Of a DNA stretch of 64,000 bases, positions 1 through 11,625 are shown in pieces (within the stretch, counting starts at the first letter, position 1; each line of letters begins with the position of its first letter). This DNA is from Chaenocephalus aceratus (lineage: Eukaryota > Chordata > Actinopteri > Perciformes > Channichthyidae). Under the pieces are notes generated by a model, which ran no database searches, was not told the DNA's origin, and saw only the letters and a list, made by a program, of their open reading frames with translations. The stretch covers positions 24,121,169 through 24,185,168 of the forward strand of contig CM043785.1 in assembly GCA_023974075.1 (NCBI GenBank), in the 5' to 3' direction. The position numbers were made by a program, and so were the translations under genes.

Positions 1-925
1 TGTAGAAGGAAGATGGAGGACTTCTCTCTCTGGAGGAGGAGGTTGAAGGTGGAGAAGACTGGCAACGTTGCTTGATAGAACAGCAGGTACACCTCTGTCA
101 TTGGGTTAGCGAATGCTTCCAACAGCCTCCTGAACCTTGGTTGTTTCTCATCTGTGAATACAAAAAACACAGGTTGTGCATACTACATACATTTACTTTT
201 CAGTCTGTTATAATACTCTTTCGTTCATTTGGATCATTGAAATATAATGCCTACCTGATGACTTGAAGTAGCTGGCCAGTGGCTCATACTGCTGCAGGAT
301 ACGAGTCAAACACCTCTCCAGGCTCAACCATCGAATGGAAACGTGCATAAGTATTTCTAAATACTCGCTTCCATGGAGCTCACAGAATTCTATGACAAGA
401 ATGGAACATCTTAATTTCAATTTAATTTAACTCTTCTGCATTTCATTTGGACTGCACATACCTGTCAGGTAACCTTTACGATTGGTGCTTCCTTTAAACC
501 AGTATCCCACATCCACAGTCAGGTCCTCTGGATCAAATCCACACACCTGCAATACATGATGATTTATAATCACATGACACCACAGCATAACAAACAACCT
601 GTTAGACTTGACATTAGGCATAACGGATACAGTTGGTCATAGAAATCATTCATGATTCAACTCACCTCCAAAAAGCCCAGGCCAGCCTGTTTGGCAGTGT
701 TGTGGATGACGTGACAGGGCACCCATGGATGTAGATGTCTTCTACATCATCATCTTCTGTCTCCTCTGCAGTCTCATTCTCTGTGCCCTCTGGACACTCA
801 TTTTCCTCCGCTCTGTCATTCACTGAGAGATCCAAAGCCTCCTCCACTGTTTCCTCTGACCTGGCAAGTTTGGCCCAGAATGACAGCAGATCTCTCTGCT
901 GCTTCTTCTTCTTCTTATCTGACAT
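1..925 (-). pseudogene. hAT-transposase-derived gene fragment, 5' end with four exon-like blocks
   Basis: Blocks on the minus strand read like the central and C-terminal part of hAT-type transposase-derived proteins. They lie at 666-925 (Lys-rich start MSDKKKKKQQ, acidic stretch, then HVIHNTAKQAGLGFLE), 462-546 (VCGFDPEDLTVDVGYWF), 255-409 (FCELHGSEYLEIL, then RWLSLERCL) and 1-94 (EVYLLFYQATLPVFSTFNLL). Each block is flanked by GT and AG splice signals, and the last two join in frame (SS|E|VYLL). The first block needs a frame change before the HVIHN motif, and the 546-to-409 junction is also out of phase. I therefore call it decayed or wrongly assembled. The gene continues off the left edge of the window. 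Whether it was a mobile element or a domesticated host gene cannot be told from here. Confidence 0.5.
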
Positions 926-2074
926 CTTTCAGACTTTCAAACTAACAGACAAACATCAGACATAAATCGAAGTACAGTTAAGGAATGAATGATCCAGTCT
1001 TAAAAGATAGCTACATGTTACTGTTTGATTGATTGAATATTTTATTAGACAGAAAGGCAAACAACACAGGTACAGTACTGTAAATGCCCTTAGCTCATAG
1101 CAAGCATCCATTAGCTCAACTAACACGGCTATAACTCACGGTTGTTTGTTGTTAAACCCACCGCAGCAACCTGCCACACTGCTCACCAGCAGCTTGTATA
1201 ACGCTCACGTAGTCAGACTCACCGTTGACTTCATAAAAATAAAAATAATGTGTTTGTAAAATTAAAATGAAGTGATTACCTACCGTTTGACCTCCCGCTT
1301 CAGATGAAAATGGGTTCTTCATAGGATAGAGACCAGACGCAATGACCCGCCCTAAGCTGCCTCTGATTGGTTTGTATACGGTGCCTTTCTCGGTCAGCCA
1401 ATCGGGGGCAGAATAGGGCGGGCTCACCCTATCCCTGACTCGAAGGCAAACCTCAAGCAACAAGTTATGGAAATATATCATTAAATAAAAAAATAATTAT
1501 AAAGTAGTGAGAGGGGGGGGAAAGCGTGTGAAATGGCAAGTTTGGCGTGAGGCGTGTGAAGAGGTTAAATTGCGTGACTCTCACTCTCAAAGGGTGAGAC
1601 TTGGCAGCTCTGGCTATATACAAGACTAGCTTAGCCTAGTCGACCCGATCTTCATTCAGAAAACAAGCATTTTAAAAGTGTTTTTGCCTGCCGTCTGTCT
1701 GCAGACTTGTCAAGCATTAATTCATAGTTTTTACTAACCGGTATCAGTATGTTGTTACTTCGGCATCATTTAGAAACGTGTATTACAATTGAATCACGGT
1801 AAAATATGTTCATTTTGTTGTAGTTGTAGCTCCCGAGCCAGCGCGTCTTGTTTGAAAAATGCCAGTAAACACATCTGGCAGCCGCGGTGAAACCATGGGT
1901 GAAACTCGAGCGTTTAGAGCGATGGGAGCGAACAACGACCCCTGATAGATCTCGCGAGAATGTGTATAAATATAGATACATTTTCATAACAAAACAATGG
2001 GGTTGCTAAGCCGTAGCTAGGCCAATTGTTGGAGTTGCTATAGCAACTCCAAGCTACCCCCTGGCGCCGCCCCT
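926..2074. other. No gene recognised; upstream of the hAT-derived gene
   Basis: AT-rich sequence with only short, unrecognisable ORFs. A TGATTGATTGAATATTTTAT tract at about 1025 resembles one at 22614 (TTGATTGATTGAACATTTTAT) and is probably the 3' end of a short interspersed LINE fragment on the minus strand. Confidence 0.4.
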
Positions 2075-2460
2075 GCATCTAGTCCTAAATAAGGTAACTA
2101 TTACAGGTGACTTTTGTAAATGTTAGATGTTACATATAGCCTATATTGCAGCTAAACTACAACAATGCAGTTCATAGCTTTGACCTTACCTGTTATGAAC
2201 TATAATATATATGCCTATAGTTTTGTGGTAACGTTCACGCCACTAATGACAATAGTATAGGCATACTGCTGCTGTGAGTTGCTCTAACTCTAACCCGTGA
2301 ACGTTACCACAAAACCATAGGCATATATATTATAGTTCATAACAGGTAATGTCAAAGCTATAAACTGCATTGTTGTAGTTTAGCTGCAATATAGGCTATT
2401 TGTAACATCTAACATTTACAAAAGTCACCTATAATAGTTACCGTATTTAGGACTAGATGC
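2075..2460. repeat. Foldback MITE with 164-bp inverted arms
   Basis: The arms at 2075-2238 and 2297-2460 are nearly perfect reverse complements, starting GCATCTAGTCCTAAAT and ending ATTTAGGACTAGATGC. The 58-bp spacer has no ORF. The arms begin and end together and are very similar, which fits a recent non-autonomous DNA transposon. No clear target-site duplication is seen. Confidence 0.8.
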
Positions 2461-2536
2461 CGTTTGCATGGTGGAGAGCAGCAAGGTGATGAAGACCTTT
2501 GAAGACAGCGCCACTGCAGCGCATTCGCACAGCTTA

Positions 2537-2730
2537 TCTCATAATTATGACTTTTTATATCATAATTATGACTTTTTATCTCATTATTATGACTTTTTAT
2601 CTCATAATTTCGACTTTCTTATCTCATAATTATGACTTTTTATCTCATTATTATGACTTTTTATCTCATAATTTCGACTTTCTTATCTCATAATTATGAC
2701 TTTTTATCTCATTATTATGATTTTTTATGG
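2537..2730. repeat. AT-rich minisatellite (about 20-21 bp unit)
   Basis: Repeats of TCTCATAATTATGACTTTT and variants (TTATTATG, ATTTCGAC) run in tandem. Some units are grouped into a higher-order repeat of about 63 bp. Confidence 0.85.
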
Positions 2731-3167
2731 GGATTTTATTTTTTTCAAGTGGCGGAAATGGGCTTCCATATAATAGTGCCACGTTCATTGATACAATTAC
2801 ATAAGGGATGGAAAGGGGGAATGGCAGTTTTAGAAGGGGGATGATTTTGATCGTTTTTATTTCAGGGGGGATGCCATCCCCCCTCAACTCGAGTACTGCC
2901 TATAGCTGTCAAACTGTGATCACCAGTTCAATACATTTGACAAATTCGACTTGGTTTCTACACTTATTTGAACATGTATGTATTTGTTTCCAAAAATTAT
3001 TGAAAAAAAATTGGGTAAAAAAAAAAAAATAGCATATGTACATTACGGTTAACCGGTTAACCGTTTTTTGAGGGGGTCGAATATTCGAATATACATTTGC
3101 TTTCAAATTCCCATCCCTAGTTTTAATAGGATGTATTCATTATCTTTACTTATATACAGTATATATA

Positions 3168-3371
3168 AGGGAGGCGTGTGGCGTAGTGGGTTGTCCGTAG
3201 GTGTTCGGATCAGGGGGTCACAGGTTCAAACCCCGCTGCAGTCAGCATGTCATTGTGTCCCTGGGCAAGACACTTCACCCCAAATTGCTCCTGTGGGGAT
3301 TGCCCACAGTACTGAGTATGTAAGTCGCTTTGGATAAAAGTGTCTAACAAGTGACATGTAATGTAATGTAT
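3168..3371 (+). mobile_element. tRNA-derived SINE with L2-type tail (V-SINE-like)
   Basis: The head has a pol III A-box-like GGCGTAGTGGGTT and a B-box-like AGGTTCAAACCC. The body follows with TGTGTCCCTGGGCAAGACAC. The tail is the stem-loop GTAAGTCGCTTTGGATAAAA followed by ATGTAATGTAATG. This tail is shared by teleost SINEs mobilised by UnaL2-type LINEs. A second tail of the same kind lies at about 16455-16507. Confidence 0.75.
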
Positions 3372-3379
3372 ACAGTCTT

Positions 3380-6300
3380 TTCAGCAGCGCCATCTCTAAA
3401 ACGGCGATACAGTCACTACCCATCATTTCAATTTCACCGTGACATGGATAAAAATGTAACGTCAGCTTACCTCATGGCACGAATCCAGACTCTCCTTTGG
3501 AAAACATTGGCCGGGAAACGATAGAACGAACACGTTTCATGCGAAGACCTGTGGCTGCAACCCGAAGCAAAGCAACAAACCAATGCGTAGCTAACTAGTA
3601 GCGCTAGCGTTAGCTAACGAAACGAACTGCCGAGTAAAATTGAAAAACACTGGTAATTAATTATTCTATAATTTGTAAAACTACGGTGTTAAAAATGACA
3701 ATTTCAAAAATACAGATTCTAATGGTCAGATATAGATATACATATACTAAAGATACTACAGATACTAAAGATAGGCAGGTACTTGCTTTCAAGCAGAACA
3801 CGGGGAAAACATACTTAGCGGGAGTGTTTACGTGTTCGGCGTAATGACGTACAACGGCCTGGACAACTTCTGTAGTCCTATTCAGCCACTCAGTAACAAC
3901 CATCGTTTTTCAGACACGTCAACTCTTCAGAAATCACCAGTGGGGTCACTGCTGATGTATTTAATGTCGTAGAATAAAACGTGATTTATCTCTTAAATTT
4001 GTGTCAACCACAGACCTTATTTCGAGCTATTTTCCAAAACCCTATGGAGAAAATGCATTGCTTTTTGACGAAGGAACCGGAAGTGCTAAAACTGCTAACT
4101 TACTTCCGGGTTTTAGGATGCGTCACTGCGGTTCTCTATACTCACATTTATTAGTGATTCCTCCGCTTGCGGCTGCTTTTAAATCCATTCTGCTGGGGAG
4201 ACCGCAAGCCATTTCATTTGAAAAAAACTCCCTCTTCCCTGCGCGCATTGCACCCTGGGATATGGTAGGCCACGGAGTGTACATCAGATGTATCCTTCAA
4301 ATTGGGGAAAAGTAGGCTGCATTCGTGGGCCGCATTCGGAGGAGTCCCGTCTTTTTTTTTAATTGGGACAGCCTTCTTTCGGCGGAAGTGACGTATGCGG
4401 TCTACGAATGCACCCTTCTAAGGATACAACCCCTGAATTGAGACACAGCCACCGAGAGTGAAAGCGTGTGTCACACGCCAGATGCGTGAGAGTTGGCAAC
4501 CCTGTAATACTTAATGTTTTTCACACAGGGGAAAGTCAAACAAGTAGTTTTCATTTGTAATCATGACCAAAAACATGACAATTAAAATAAAGAGATGAAA
4601 AAAAAACAGAATACAATTAATTTCAAAGACAACCCATAAAGGATTAAAACATACTATACCTCTGACAGTAACAAATACAAAGGCCACATATTGAAGTATA
4701 TGGGATGAACTATCAAACTCCGGCCATTATTGGTAGGAATAAAAATGTATGGTATACACACAAAACCAATGATCAACAACAAATACAAATAAATCAATAA
4801 TAGCTTGTTGTCATGGTTCCACAGCTCTATGTTTTGGTCTTTAACACATGCCCTCCAAAACATTATTACATTATTCTCACTCATTCTTCTGTAAAGAAAA
4901 CAGACTTTAACATCATAACTCAAAGTTGTTTTTTAAATGGAGTGATACAATTCACTGGTTCTTACTGCAATGTGCTGTTATAAAGGTACATGTTAACAAA
5001 GAAAGACAGCCCTCCTGAGAGACTCGCTTGATTACTTATTTTGTACAGACAGCACCGGTGCTAAAACAATAATGGACTGTAACAATGGCTTGGTGCTGCT
5101 AAAGAGAATGCAGATGAACATTTACTTTTATACTTTCAAATCAGAACCTAATTTCACATTCCTATTTTCACAGGACTCTATTTTGCCAGCTTGTTCACAA
5201 AATGAATCCTGCTTTATGATTAGACCACTGTGTATAACAACCACAATAGTATAATAGCTTTGCTTCAATGCATTCATTATTTTCTTCTGCCCCTCATACC
5301 TACCCAATCTGCAATTAAATAGCAAAAGTTGTCAATGTCACACTACATATAATTAAGTTAAATATGAAATGAATAGAATCAGAGTCAATCTGATTAAACT
5401 GAGCTTAATCTGGCCAATCAAAGTGGCCAAGTATCAATGTTAACATGTTCAAGTTATTTGTTAATTTATAAGCGCAGCAGTTGTTTTTAAACTGCAAGAG
5501 TCAATTTAAACACCAAATCACACACATCAGAAAAAGGCTGCAGCACTGCTCATTTTTCAAGCATGTTACATCTCAACCAATATCAGCATCTGGCCAACTG
5601 CTATCAAAATATCAGATTTTAAATGAGTCACTGGGGTTTTGACCAGAAGTATAAATTGCTTGAAACATCTATTGAGGTGCAATTTACAGGGCTACAGTAC
5701 TCTTTCTAATTGGTTTTGATTTACTCCTGTATAATATAACCACCAGCCATCTTGGTGGACTGAGGGGGGGGGGGGGGGGGGGGGTCAGAGGGCCTAGGTA
5801 TAAAAGAAGTCACGGCTCGCCACTGCCCAGGACTGCTCCTCATTTACTTGCAAATAACCTAGATGGAAGACTGATTGTGGTTATAGTGAAACTAAGAGTC
5901 CTGCCAGTAAAATTACAGGTTGTCAGTGTAAATATGACCTACAATAAATGTGAGTTTTGCCTTTCATTTATTTTGTTCACACTCACCTTCACATGTATCT
6001 CCAGGTCTTGCAGTTGTCTGAAGACCTGCAAATCATAGTATTCTTTTTTTTAGTAATGGCACAGAGGCATTCAAATACCAATAAGTAGTACCATCCTTAC
6101 ATTAACATCTGTGACACAGCCCGGTAAGGTCACCATACACAACATATTAACAGGTTAACTTTGGTTTGTAAGTCAAAATCCTAAAGAATAGCAGAATTAT
6201 AAGTAAGACAAATCCAGACCCAAACCCAGAATGAACTGGAGGCAAGTATAAAGTATAATCAAAAAGCTAACTTTTAATCAAATGAAGATGATAAAAAAAA

Positions 6301-6530
6301 CAAAAGTATAGAAAAACTAAACTAGTAGAGACCTGAGGGCATGTGAAAAATGAACGGTAATACAGGCTTGACCTCGGGGGAAACAGGTAGGAGGTGACAA
6401 ACCGACAAAGAACACGCAAGACTAATCATAAAGACCATACACTGCTGTTGAGGGAAGGCAAAAAACAAAGGCACCAGGTGAACAAAATCAGGTAATCAAA
6501 AAGGAGGGAAAACAGAGACAGGAAGGAAAA
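3380..6530. other. No gene recognised; AT-rich intergenic sequence
   Basis: Only short ORFs without recognisable motifs. A run of 21 G at 5764-5784 is followed by TATAAAAG at about 5799; I cannot tie this to a gene. Sequence between 4000 and 4450 is richer in CG and has ACTTCCGG-like motifs, which might mark an old promoter or repeat. Confidence 0.4.
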
Positions 6531-6535
6531 ACTGA

Positions 6536-8077
6536 AGTTACCTACTGTAACCCCAGCTTCTATGAGTATAGGCATAGCCCTCTAAGGCTATCGCTATTGA
6601 GTAATCCTCTGCGCACCCGTGCAGCACTGAAACACTTGTAGTCCACGCCCACCTGTGAGGTAGGCCCCACCCTCGGGCTCACTTCCGGTATAAATAGGAA
6701 GGAGGCCCGACAATCTGCTCCCTCACAAACAGCTTTTCTTCAGCTATTCCTGGAGCCAGTGGGGCCCAGCACTTAGAGCGCTACGCCTGCTCATCCATCT
6801 GTCCATCAGACACATGCGCTGCCACTCTGAGAAATACTCTGAGAGCGGACATACATGCTCGTGATGTGCTGTGGTCGTCATGTGACGAGCCACACCAGAG
6901 GCCCTCGCCGCCGCTGCCCAAGGTGGGCCTGGACCGAAAGGGCTGTGATGGAGCTTCCACACGCTGCATTTCACTCCGGCTCTCATCATGCGGTGCGTAC
7001 ACGCTCAGGGGATGAGTGGAGGTGTGTGCAGTGCCGTCCACATGAGGCGTTATAACGGCACTCGTGGGCTCATTATGACCGTGTGTAGGAGGTATATCTC
7101 GGACAGAGGAATGCCGCGAGCTCTGCAGTTTATTGACCGATAGTTTAAAAAACAGCAGGCTCTGCGGGCTCTGCTGCTGCAGCAGTTTTCATGGACTCCA
7201 CCATGGCGTGGAACTGGGGTCCGAACAGCCCGTCCGGGCTGATTGGAGCATCCAGCAGCACTTTCCTCTATCTCCTCCGAAGCCTCGGAGGGCATGGAGG
7301 GCTGTTCTCATAGTCTCACTATGGAGTGAGACAGCAGAGTGATGTCGTGCTGCAGACGCCTGGAAGGCACACTGATGCATCCGGTCAGTCTGGCGGACGA
7401 CAACCTGGTCCCCGGGGGAGGAAAGCAAGGGACGCCGTGTGGCGACCGTGCTGGCCTGCTTCACCCAGAACAATGCCGTCAGGTTCGGCTCCAGAGGAGG
7501 CGCGGTCGGAAAACCAACATCCGTCGCCGCTCTCTCCTGGCACTTCTGGGTGGCCGGGAAGCGCGGCCAGACCGGGTCACTCCCGACGGTCTGTACCCAG
7601 GAGAAACACGGAGTAGGACTCCTGAACTGGCCAATCATCCTCCTCGGCCGCAGTAGCGAGAGCGTCCGCTCTTCGCTGTCTGTCGGCCAGAGGGAGATGG
7701 GCACAATGACAATGAGCACATGACACCTGCTGGGCGAGAGCTGCGTGTGCGTGCTCCGACCCCAGGCAGGATTCGTCTGGCATGAGGAGCAAACTCTAAC
7801 ACAACCTTGTGTACTCATGTTTAAGGATCTTTTTCGAGGTGGCTCTTAAAGAGCCTTTACTCTTTAGTGTCTCTACAGTGCTTCAGTCCCGGAGTGCTGA
7901 AGAAAAGAGGGAGGGAACAGATTGTCGGGCCTCCTTCCTATTTATACCGGAAGTGAGCCCGAGGATGGGGCCCACCTCACAGGTGGGCATGGACTACAAG
8001 TGTTTCAGTGCTGCGCGGGTGTGCAGGGGATTACCCAATAGCGATAGCCTTAGAGGGCGAAGCCTATACGAAATAGA
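6536..8077 (-). mobile_element. Internally deleted DIRS-like element with about 170-bp inverted terminal repeats
   Basis: The outer 170-190 bp (about 6568-6735 and 7897-8063) are inverted copies. Shared blocks are CTAAGGCTATCGCTATTG, the TATA-like CCGGTATAAATAGGAAGG and CAGATTGTCGGGCCTCC. The left end has GTTACCTACTGTAACCCCAG, which resembles the DIRS end at 33503 (GTTACTTACGTAACCCCAG). The minus-strand interior has only short broken frames, some Ser/Arg-rich as in DIRS gag (for example 7050-7295). No RT, RNase H or recombinase motif is present, so this is a non-autonomous deletion derivative. Family assignment rests on end similarity and is an inference. Confidence 0.6.
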
Positions 8078-8610
8078 ACAGACATGACACAGGTCAAATA
8101 AAAAGTTAAACACACAAACTAACCTCATGACAAAGTATTAATAAGGTTTTTACCTGATGTATAAAACTCTCTTTGTCACCCTTGGATGCTTCACAAACCC
8201 TGTTGACGTTGCCCTTCAAGTATTGCCTTGTACATCTTCCAAATCTTCCCCCCTTTTTTAGGTCACATCAATTGTTTTTTCTTTTTATTTCAGTTTTTCT
8301 CTGTCCTTCACCTCACCAGTATATATATTTTCCAGTTGTGGCAATGTCTAGACTTATCTGATTCCATTCGAAGCTTCTCTTCTTATTATTGAAAAAAGAC
8401 CATACCACAGCCTTGATTGTCGCTATACACACATGAATGATTCAACTTCAAGATAGAGCCTTTCATATCCTAGACCCAGACATACATAGTGGACGGTAAC
8501 TGGCAGGTAGAGGATAGATCTGTTCAAATTATTCCTGCAGTTCACACTTCTGGTTGAATTTAAAAATATAACAATGACACATTTATTGCAAAAAAGGTCC
8601 AAAGGTAAAA

Positions 8611-8828
8611 TACTTAGAAGTGGAAATAGGAAAATCCTTTGTGGCAGACGCAAAACAAAAGTTAGAACATCAAGAGCACACTTCCTTTACATGAAATAAA
8701 AACAGGTGATTTAAAACAATACTTAGAAGTGGAAATAGGAAAATCCTTTGTGGCAGACGCAAAACAAAAGTTAGAACATCAAGAGCACACTTCCTTTACA
8801 TGAAATAAAAACAGGTGATTTAAAACAA
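8611..8828. repeat. 109-bp tandem duplication
   Basis: Two adjacent copies (8611-8719 and 8720-8828) starting TACTTAGAAGTGGAAATAGG are almost identical and share the whole unit through TTTAAAACAAT. The unit has no coding content. It lies just downstream of the receptor pseudogene. Confidence 0.9.
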
Positions 8829-9007
8829 TCCTTATCAAGCGGTGGTTGGAGGCAGACCCACGTCACTATTTGTTATTGTATTACATTTATTCTGATTTTA
8901 AACTTATTTTTTTCTAGAAGTTGAAAAACATTTGCAGTTGAAGCACTCTTAATATTGCCCTTAATTTACAAAAGGCAACACAAAATATACAGACACTTTC
9001 TTTAAAT

Positions 9008-10086
9008 TCATTGTTGATCTGCACGTTCATTCGGGTCTTTCCTAGTGTGTGACAGATCCATCCCAGGGGAGGATCCAGGCAGGCATACCCTGCAGCCAAT
9101 GAACATGAGGAATGCCCTACGGAAGGAACGGTTGAAGAAACCATATAGGAAGGGATTTAAAGAGGAGTTGATATATCCTAGCCACAAAAATATATCCCAG
9201 ACAACCACCTCTGTGCTGTATTCAATAAAAGGGTCCACAATGTTGACTGTAAAGAAGGGCATCCAGAAGATTAGGAAAACTCCCATGATGATACCCAAAG
9301 TTTTTGCTGCCTTTCTTTCCCTCTTCATAGTGTTTCTGTGTCTTTTTTTCTTGCTTGAATCCTTTCCGACTCCAGAAGCCATTTGGCTTTCCATGGCGCT
9401 GATTTGCCTTGCCTGCCGCTTGGCAGCTTTGAAGATCTTCCAATAAGCGATCAGCATGATAGCCATTGGCAAGTAAAAGGCTACCAAGGAAGCCATGACA
9501 GCATAAATGCGATTGACCAGGAACACGCATACATCGTCAGGGATCAGGATGTCCACACCTGCCACATGAAGATCTAGCATTATTGGGCAAAAGGAGATAA
9601 GCATGGGAACAGCCCAACATACAAAAATAAGGAGAGCTACCCGACTGTGGGACATTTTTAAAGAGTAAACTAGCGGGTTGCAGACAGCGTAAGTAGCGGT
9701 CATATGCAATGCAGCTGAGATGGAATATAGAGGCAGTGCAGAGCATGACATCAAGGCTAGAGTGAAGCTGACAAAAAAGGACACCAAAGTACCAGCATCC
9801 CTCCACCGTCCGAATCATACTATAAGGCATCACTACCAGGCCAACAAGGCAGTCAGCAACTGCCAGGGACATGACGAAGGAGTTTGTGGGGGACTGCAAC
9901 TGCTTGAAGTAGGCAATGGACAAGACCACCAGAAAGTTTCCCACCACTGTGCACATGATGCCAACAGAGAGGAAGGCATACAGAAAAAAAGCGAGAAGCC
10001 TGGTTCCTAAATGTAGCACAGGATTGAAGTTCAATCTGAAGAGACGTGTTAGCCTTTTCGAACATTTCCAAGCTGCCGTTATCCAT
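9008..10086 (-). pseudogene. Trace-amine-associated-receptor-like GPCR with two +1 frameshifts
   Basis: This is an intronless class A GPCR. From a Met at 10086 the N-terminus has two N-glycosylation sites (NGS, NTS). TM1 contains GNFLVVLSIAYFKQL and TM2 contains SLAVADCLVGLVVMPYS. TM3 keeps the amine-binding Asp (LHSSLDVMLCTAS) and ends in YDRY. Then come AVCNPLVYSLKMSHSRV, TM6 FWMPFFTVNIVDPF and TM7 WLGYINSSLNPFLYGFFNRS. These are the marks of the TAAR/aminergic group; TAARs sense amines in teleost olfactory neurons. Two single-base insertions break the frame: one in a T run (forward A run 9984-9990) before TM1, one right after DRY (forward about 9691). Otherwise the protein is well preserved, so it is a very young pseudogene or carries sequence errors. 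The subtype is not assigned. No second receptor lies in the window. Confidence 0.85.
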
Positions 10087-10649
10087 GGTCTAATCAAGCC
10101 TGTCAAAACACATAGATACAGTTGTGAGAAATTACTGTTTCAGTCTGATTTTGCAGATTAAGTGAGACATTTCATCACAGTTTGCCTACACTGTTGTATG
10201 GTACATTAACAGCGAAATATGTGACGAACCACCCAGAATTGTGTTTATTATGACCCAATTGCTGCTCCATGGTTACTTCTCATTAGTTAATCTCTAAGTA
10301 CATTTTAGTTCGATGAAGGAATCACTAAAGTCTGTGGGCTTAAAAAGACCTTGTTTTAGTGGAGTTGCCTTATCTAAAAGGCCATCTCTATGCTTTGTTT
10401 AGAAAGAAAAGACAGATGTTATTTGCATCCCAGATGTTGATATAATGAGGAGAACGATATGTATTTCCCTTTTTGCCTGTGTCTACATAACCAAGAAATG
10501 CTCTGACAGAGGGAAGTTATTGATTAGCTTAACGTGCATGGAATTATCCACATTAGCTATCAGGTCTGTTGAATTGGAACTACATTCACACTTTCTCAAA
10601 GAGAACTATGAAACCTGCATGTGTTATATTTATACAAGTTTCATTTCTA
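10087..10649. other. No gene recognised; upstream of the TAAR-like gene
   Basis: AT-rich flank with no further exon of the receptor and no recognisable ORF. Confidence 0.4.
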
Positions 10650-10792
10650 CAGAGCCCTGGAGGGTTCAAAGAGAGAAAAATAAATAAAACGAGGCCACGT
10701 TTTATAAATGTTTTGCGCACGATGGTAAAAACACATCCAACTGCCCGATTATTACGCCATATCATTAGTTTTATGAAGAATATGTCCGGTCG

Positions 10793-10887
<95 letters not shown>

Positions 10888-11068
10888 GTGTGTGTGTGGC
10901 ATTTGTTTATGACAGTGTCGTTCGTTCCGGTGCACTCCGGCAGGACTATAGCACTACATCGAGATTAAACACATTTATTTCACTTGGGAATACACATATA
11001 CACATATAACTATGGAGAACCAGATGTGTGTAAATTACTGTTCATGGTAATTTGAAAACTAATTCCGG

Positions 11069-11133
<65 letters not shown>

Positions 11134-11144
11134 GGAGCTGAGCA

Positions 11145-11179
<35 letters not shown>

Positions 11180-11625
11180 CATGCGCCCTTGTGACCGGAC
11201 ATCTCCTTCATAAAACGAGTAATAGGGGGAATAATCGGACAGTTCGATGTGTGTAGAGGTGTGTGTGGTTAAACGTAGCAGCCTCGATCTCTATTCAGCT
11301 GTTCTAATGAAGGGAAACACAGTGAAACTAAGCACAGTATCTGCTGCCCACAGCTGTTTTATAGAAGGAAAACCTCCTTCACTTTCACAAATCTCTGCGG
11401 CACCAGTGGCCTGTACTACGAAGCAGGATTTGCTATTTACTATTCATTCATGAAGTATGACGCTGCGCTGTCAGCACGCTTCTCCATGTTTGTGATTGGT
11501 CAAATGTGTGGCCTCGTTTTATTTAAATTGAGGCCACGAATTACATCTCGTGCGCACAAGTTAATAAGCGTGGCCTCGTTTTATTTATTTTTCTCTCTAT
11601 GAACCCTCCAGGGCTCCGTAGTATC
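10650..11625. repeat. Foldback element with complementary GT and CA microsatellites in its arms
   Basis: Inverted pairs are 10650-10707 with 11570-11620 (AGCCCTGGAGGGTTC against GAACCCTCCAGGGCT; AACGAGGCCACG against CGTGGCCTCGTT), and 10738-10793 with 11189-11245 (ATGTCCGGTC against GACCGGACAT). Directly inside are a GT tract (about 10793-10890) and CA tracts (about 11071-11127 and 11146-11179). The two strands can therefore pair through the microsatellites too. Confidence 0.7.

Noticed and set aside
1152..1481. 109-codon minus-strand ORF upstream of the hAT-derived gene
   Set aside because: No recognisable domain, and base composition gives no coding signal.
5764..5806. G run followed by TATAAAAG as a promoter
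   Set aside because: No ORF or exon follows in the expected distance; a chance TATA-like string in AT-rich DNA is as likely.
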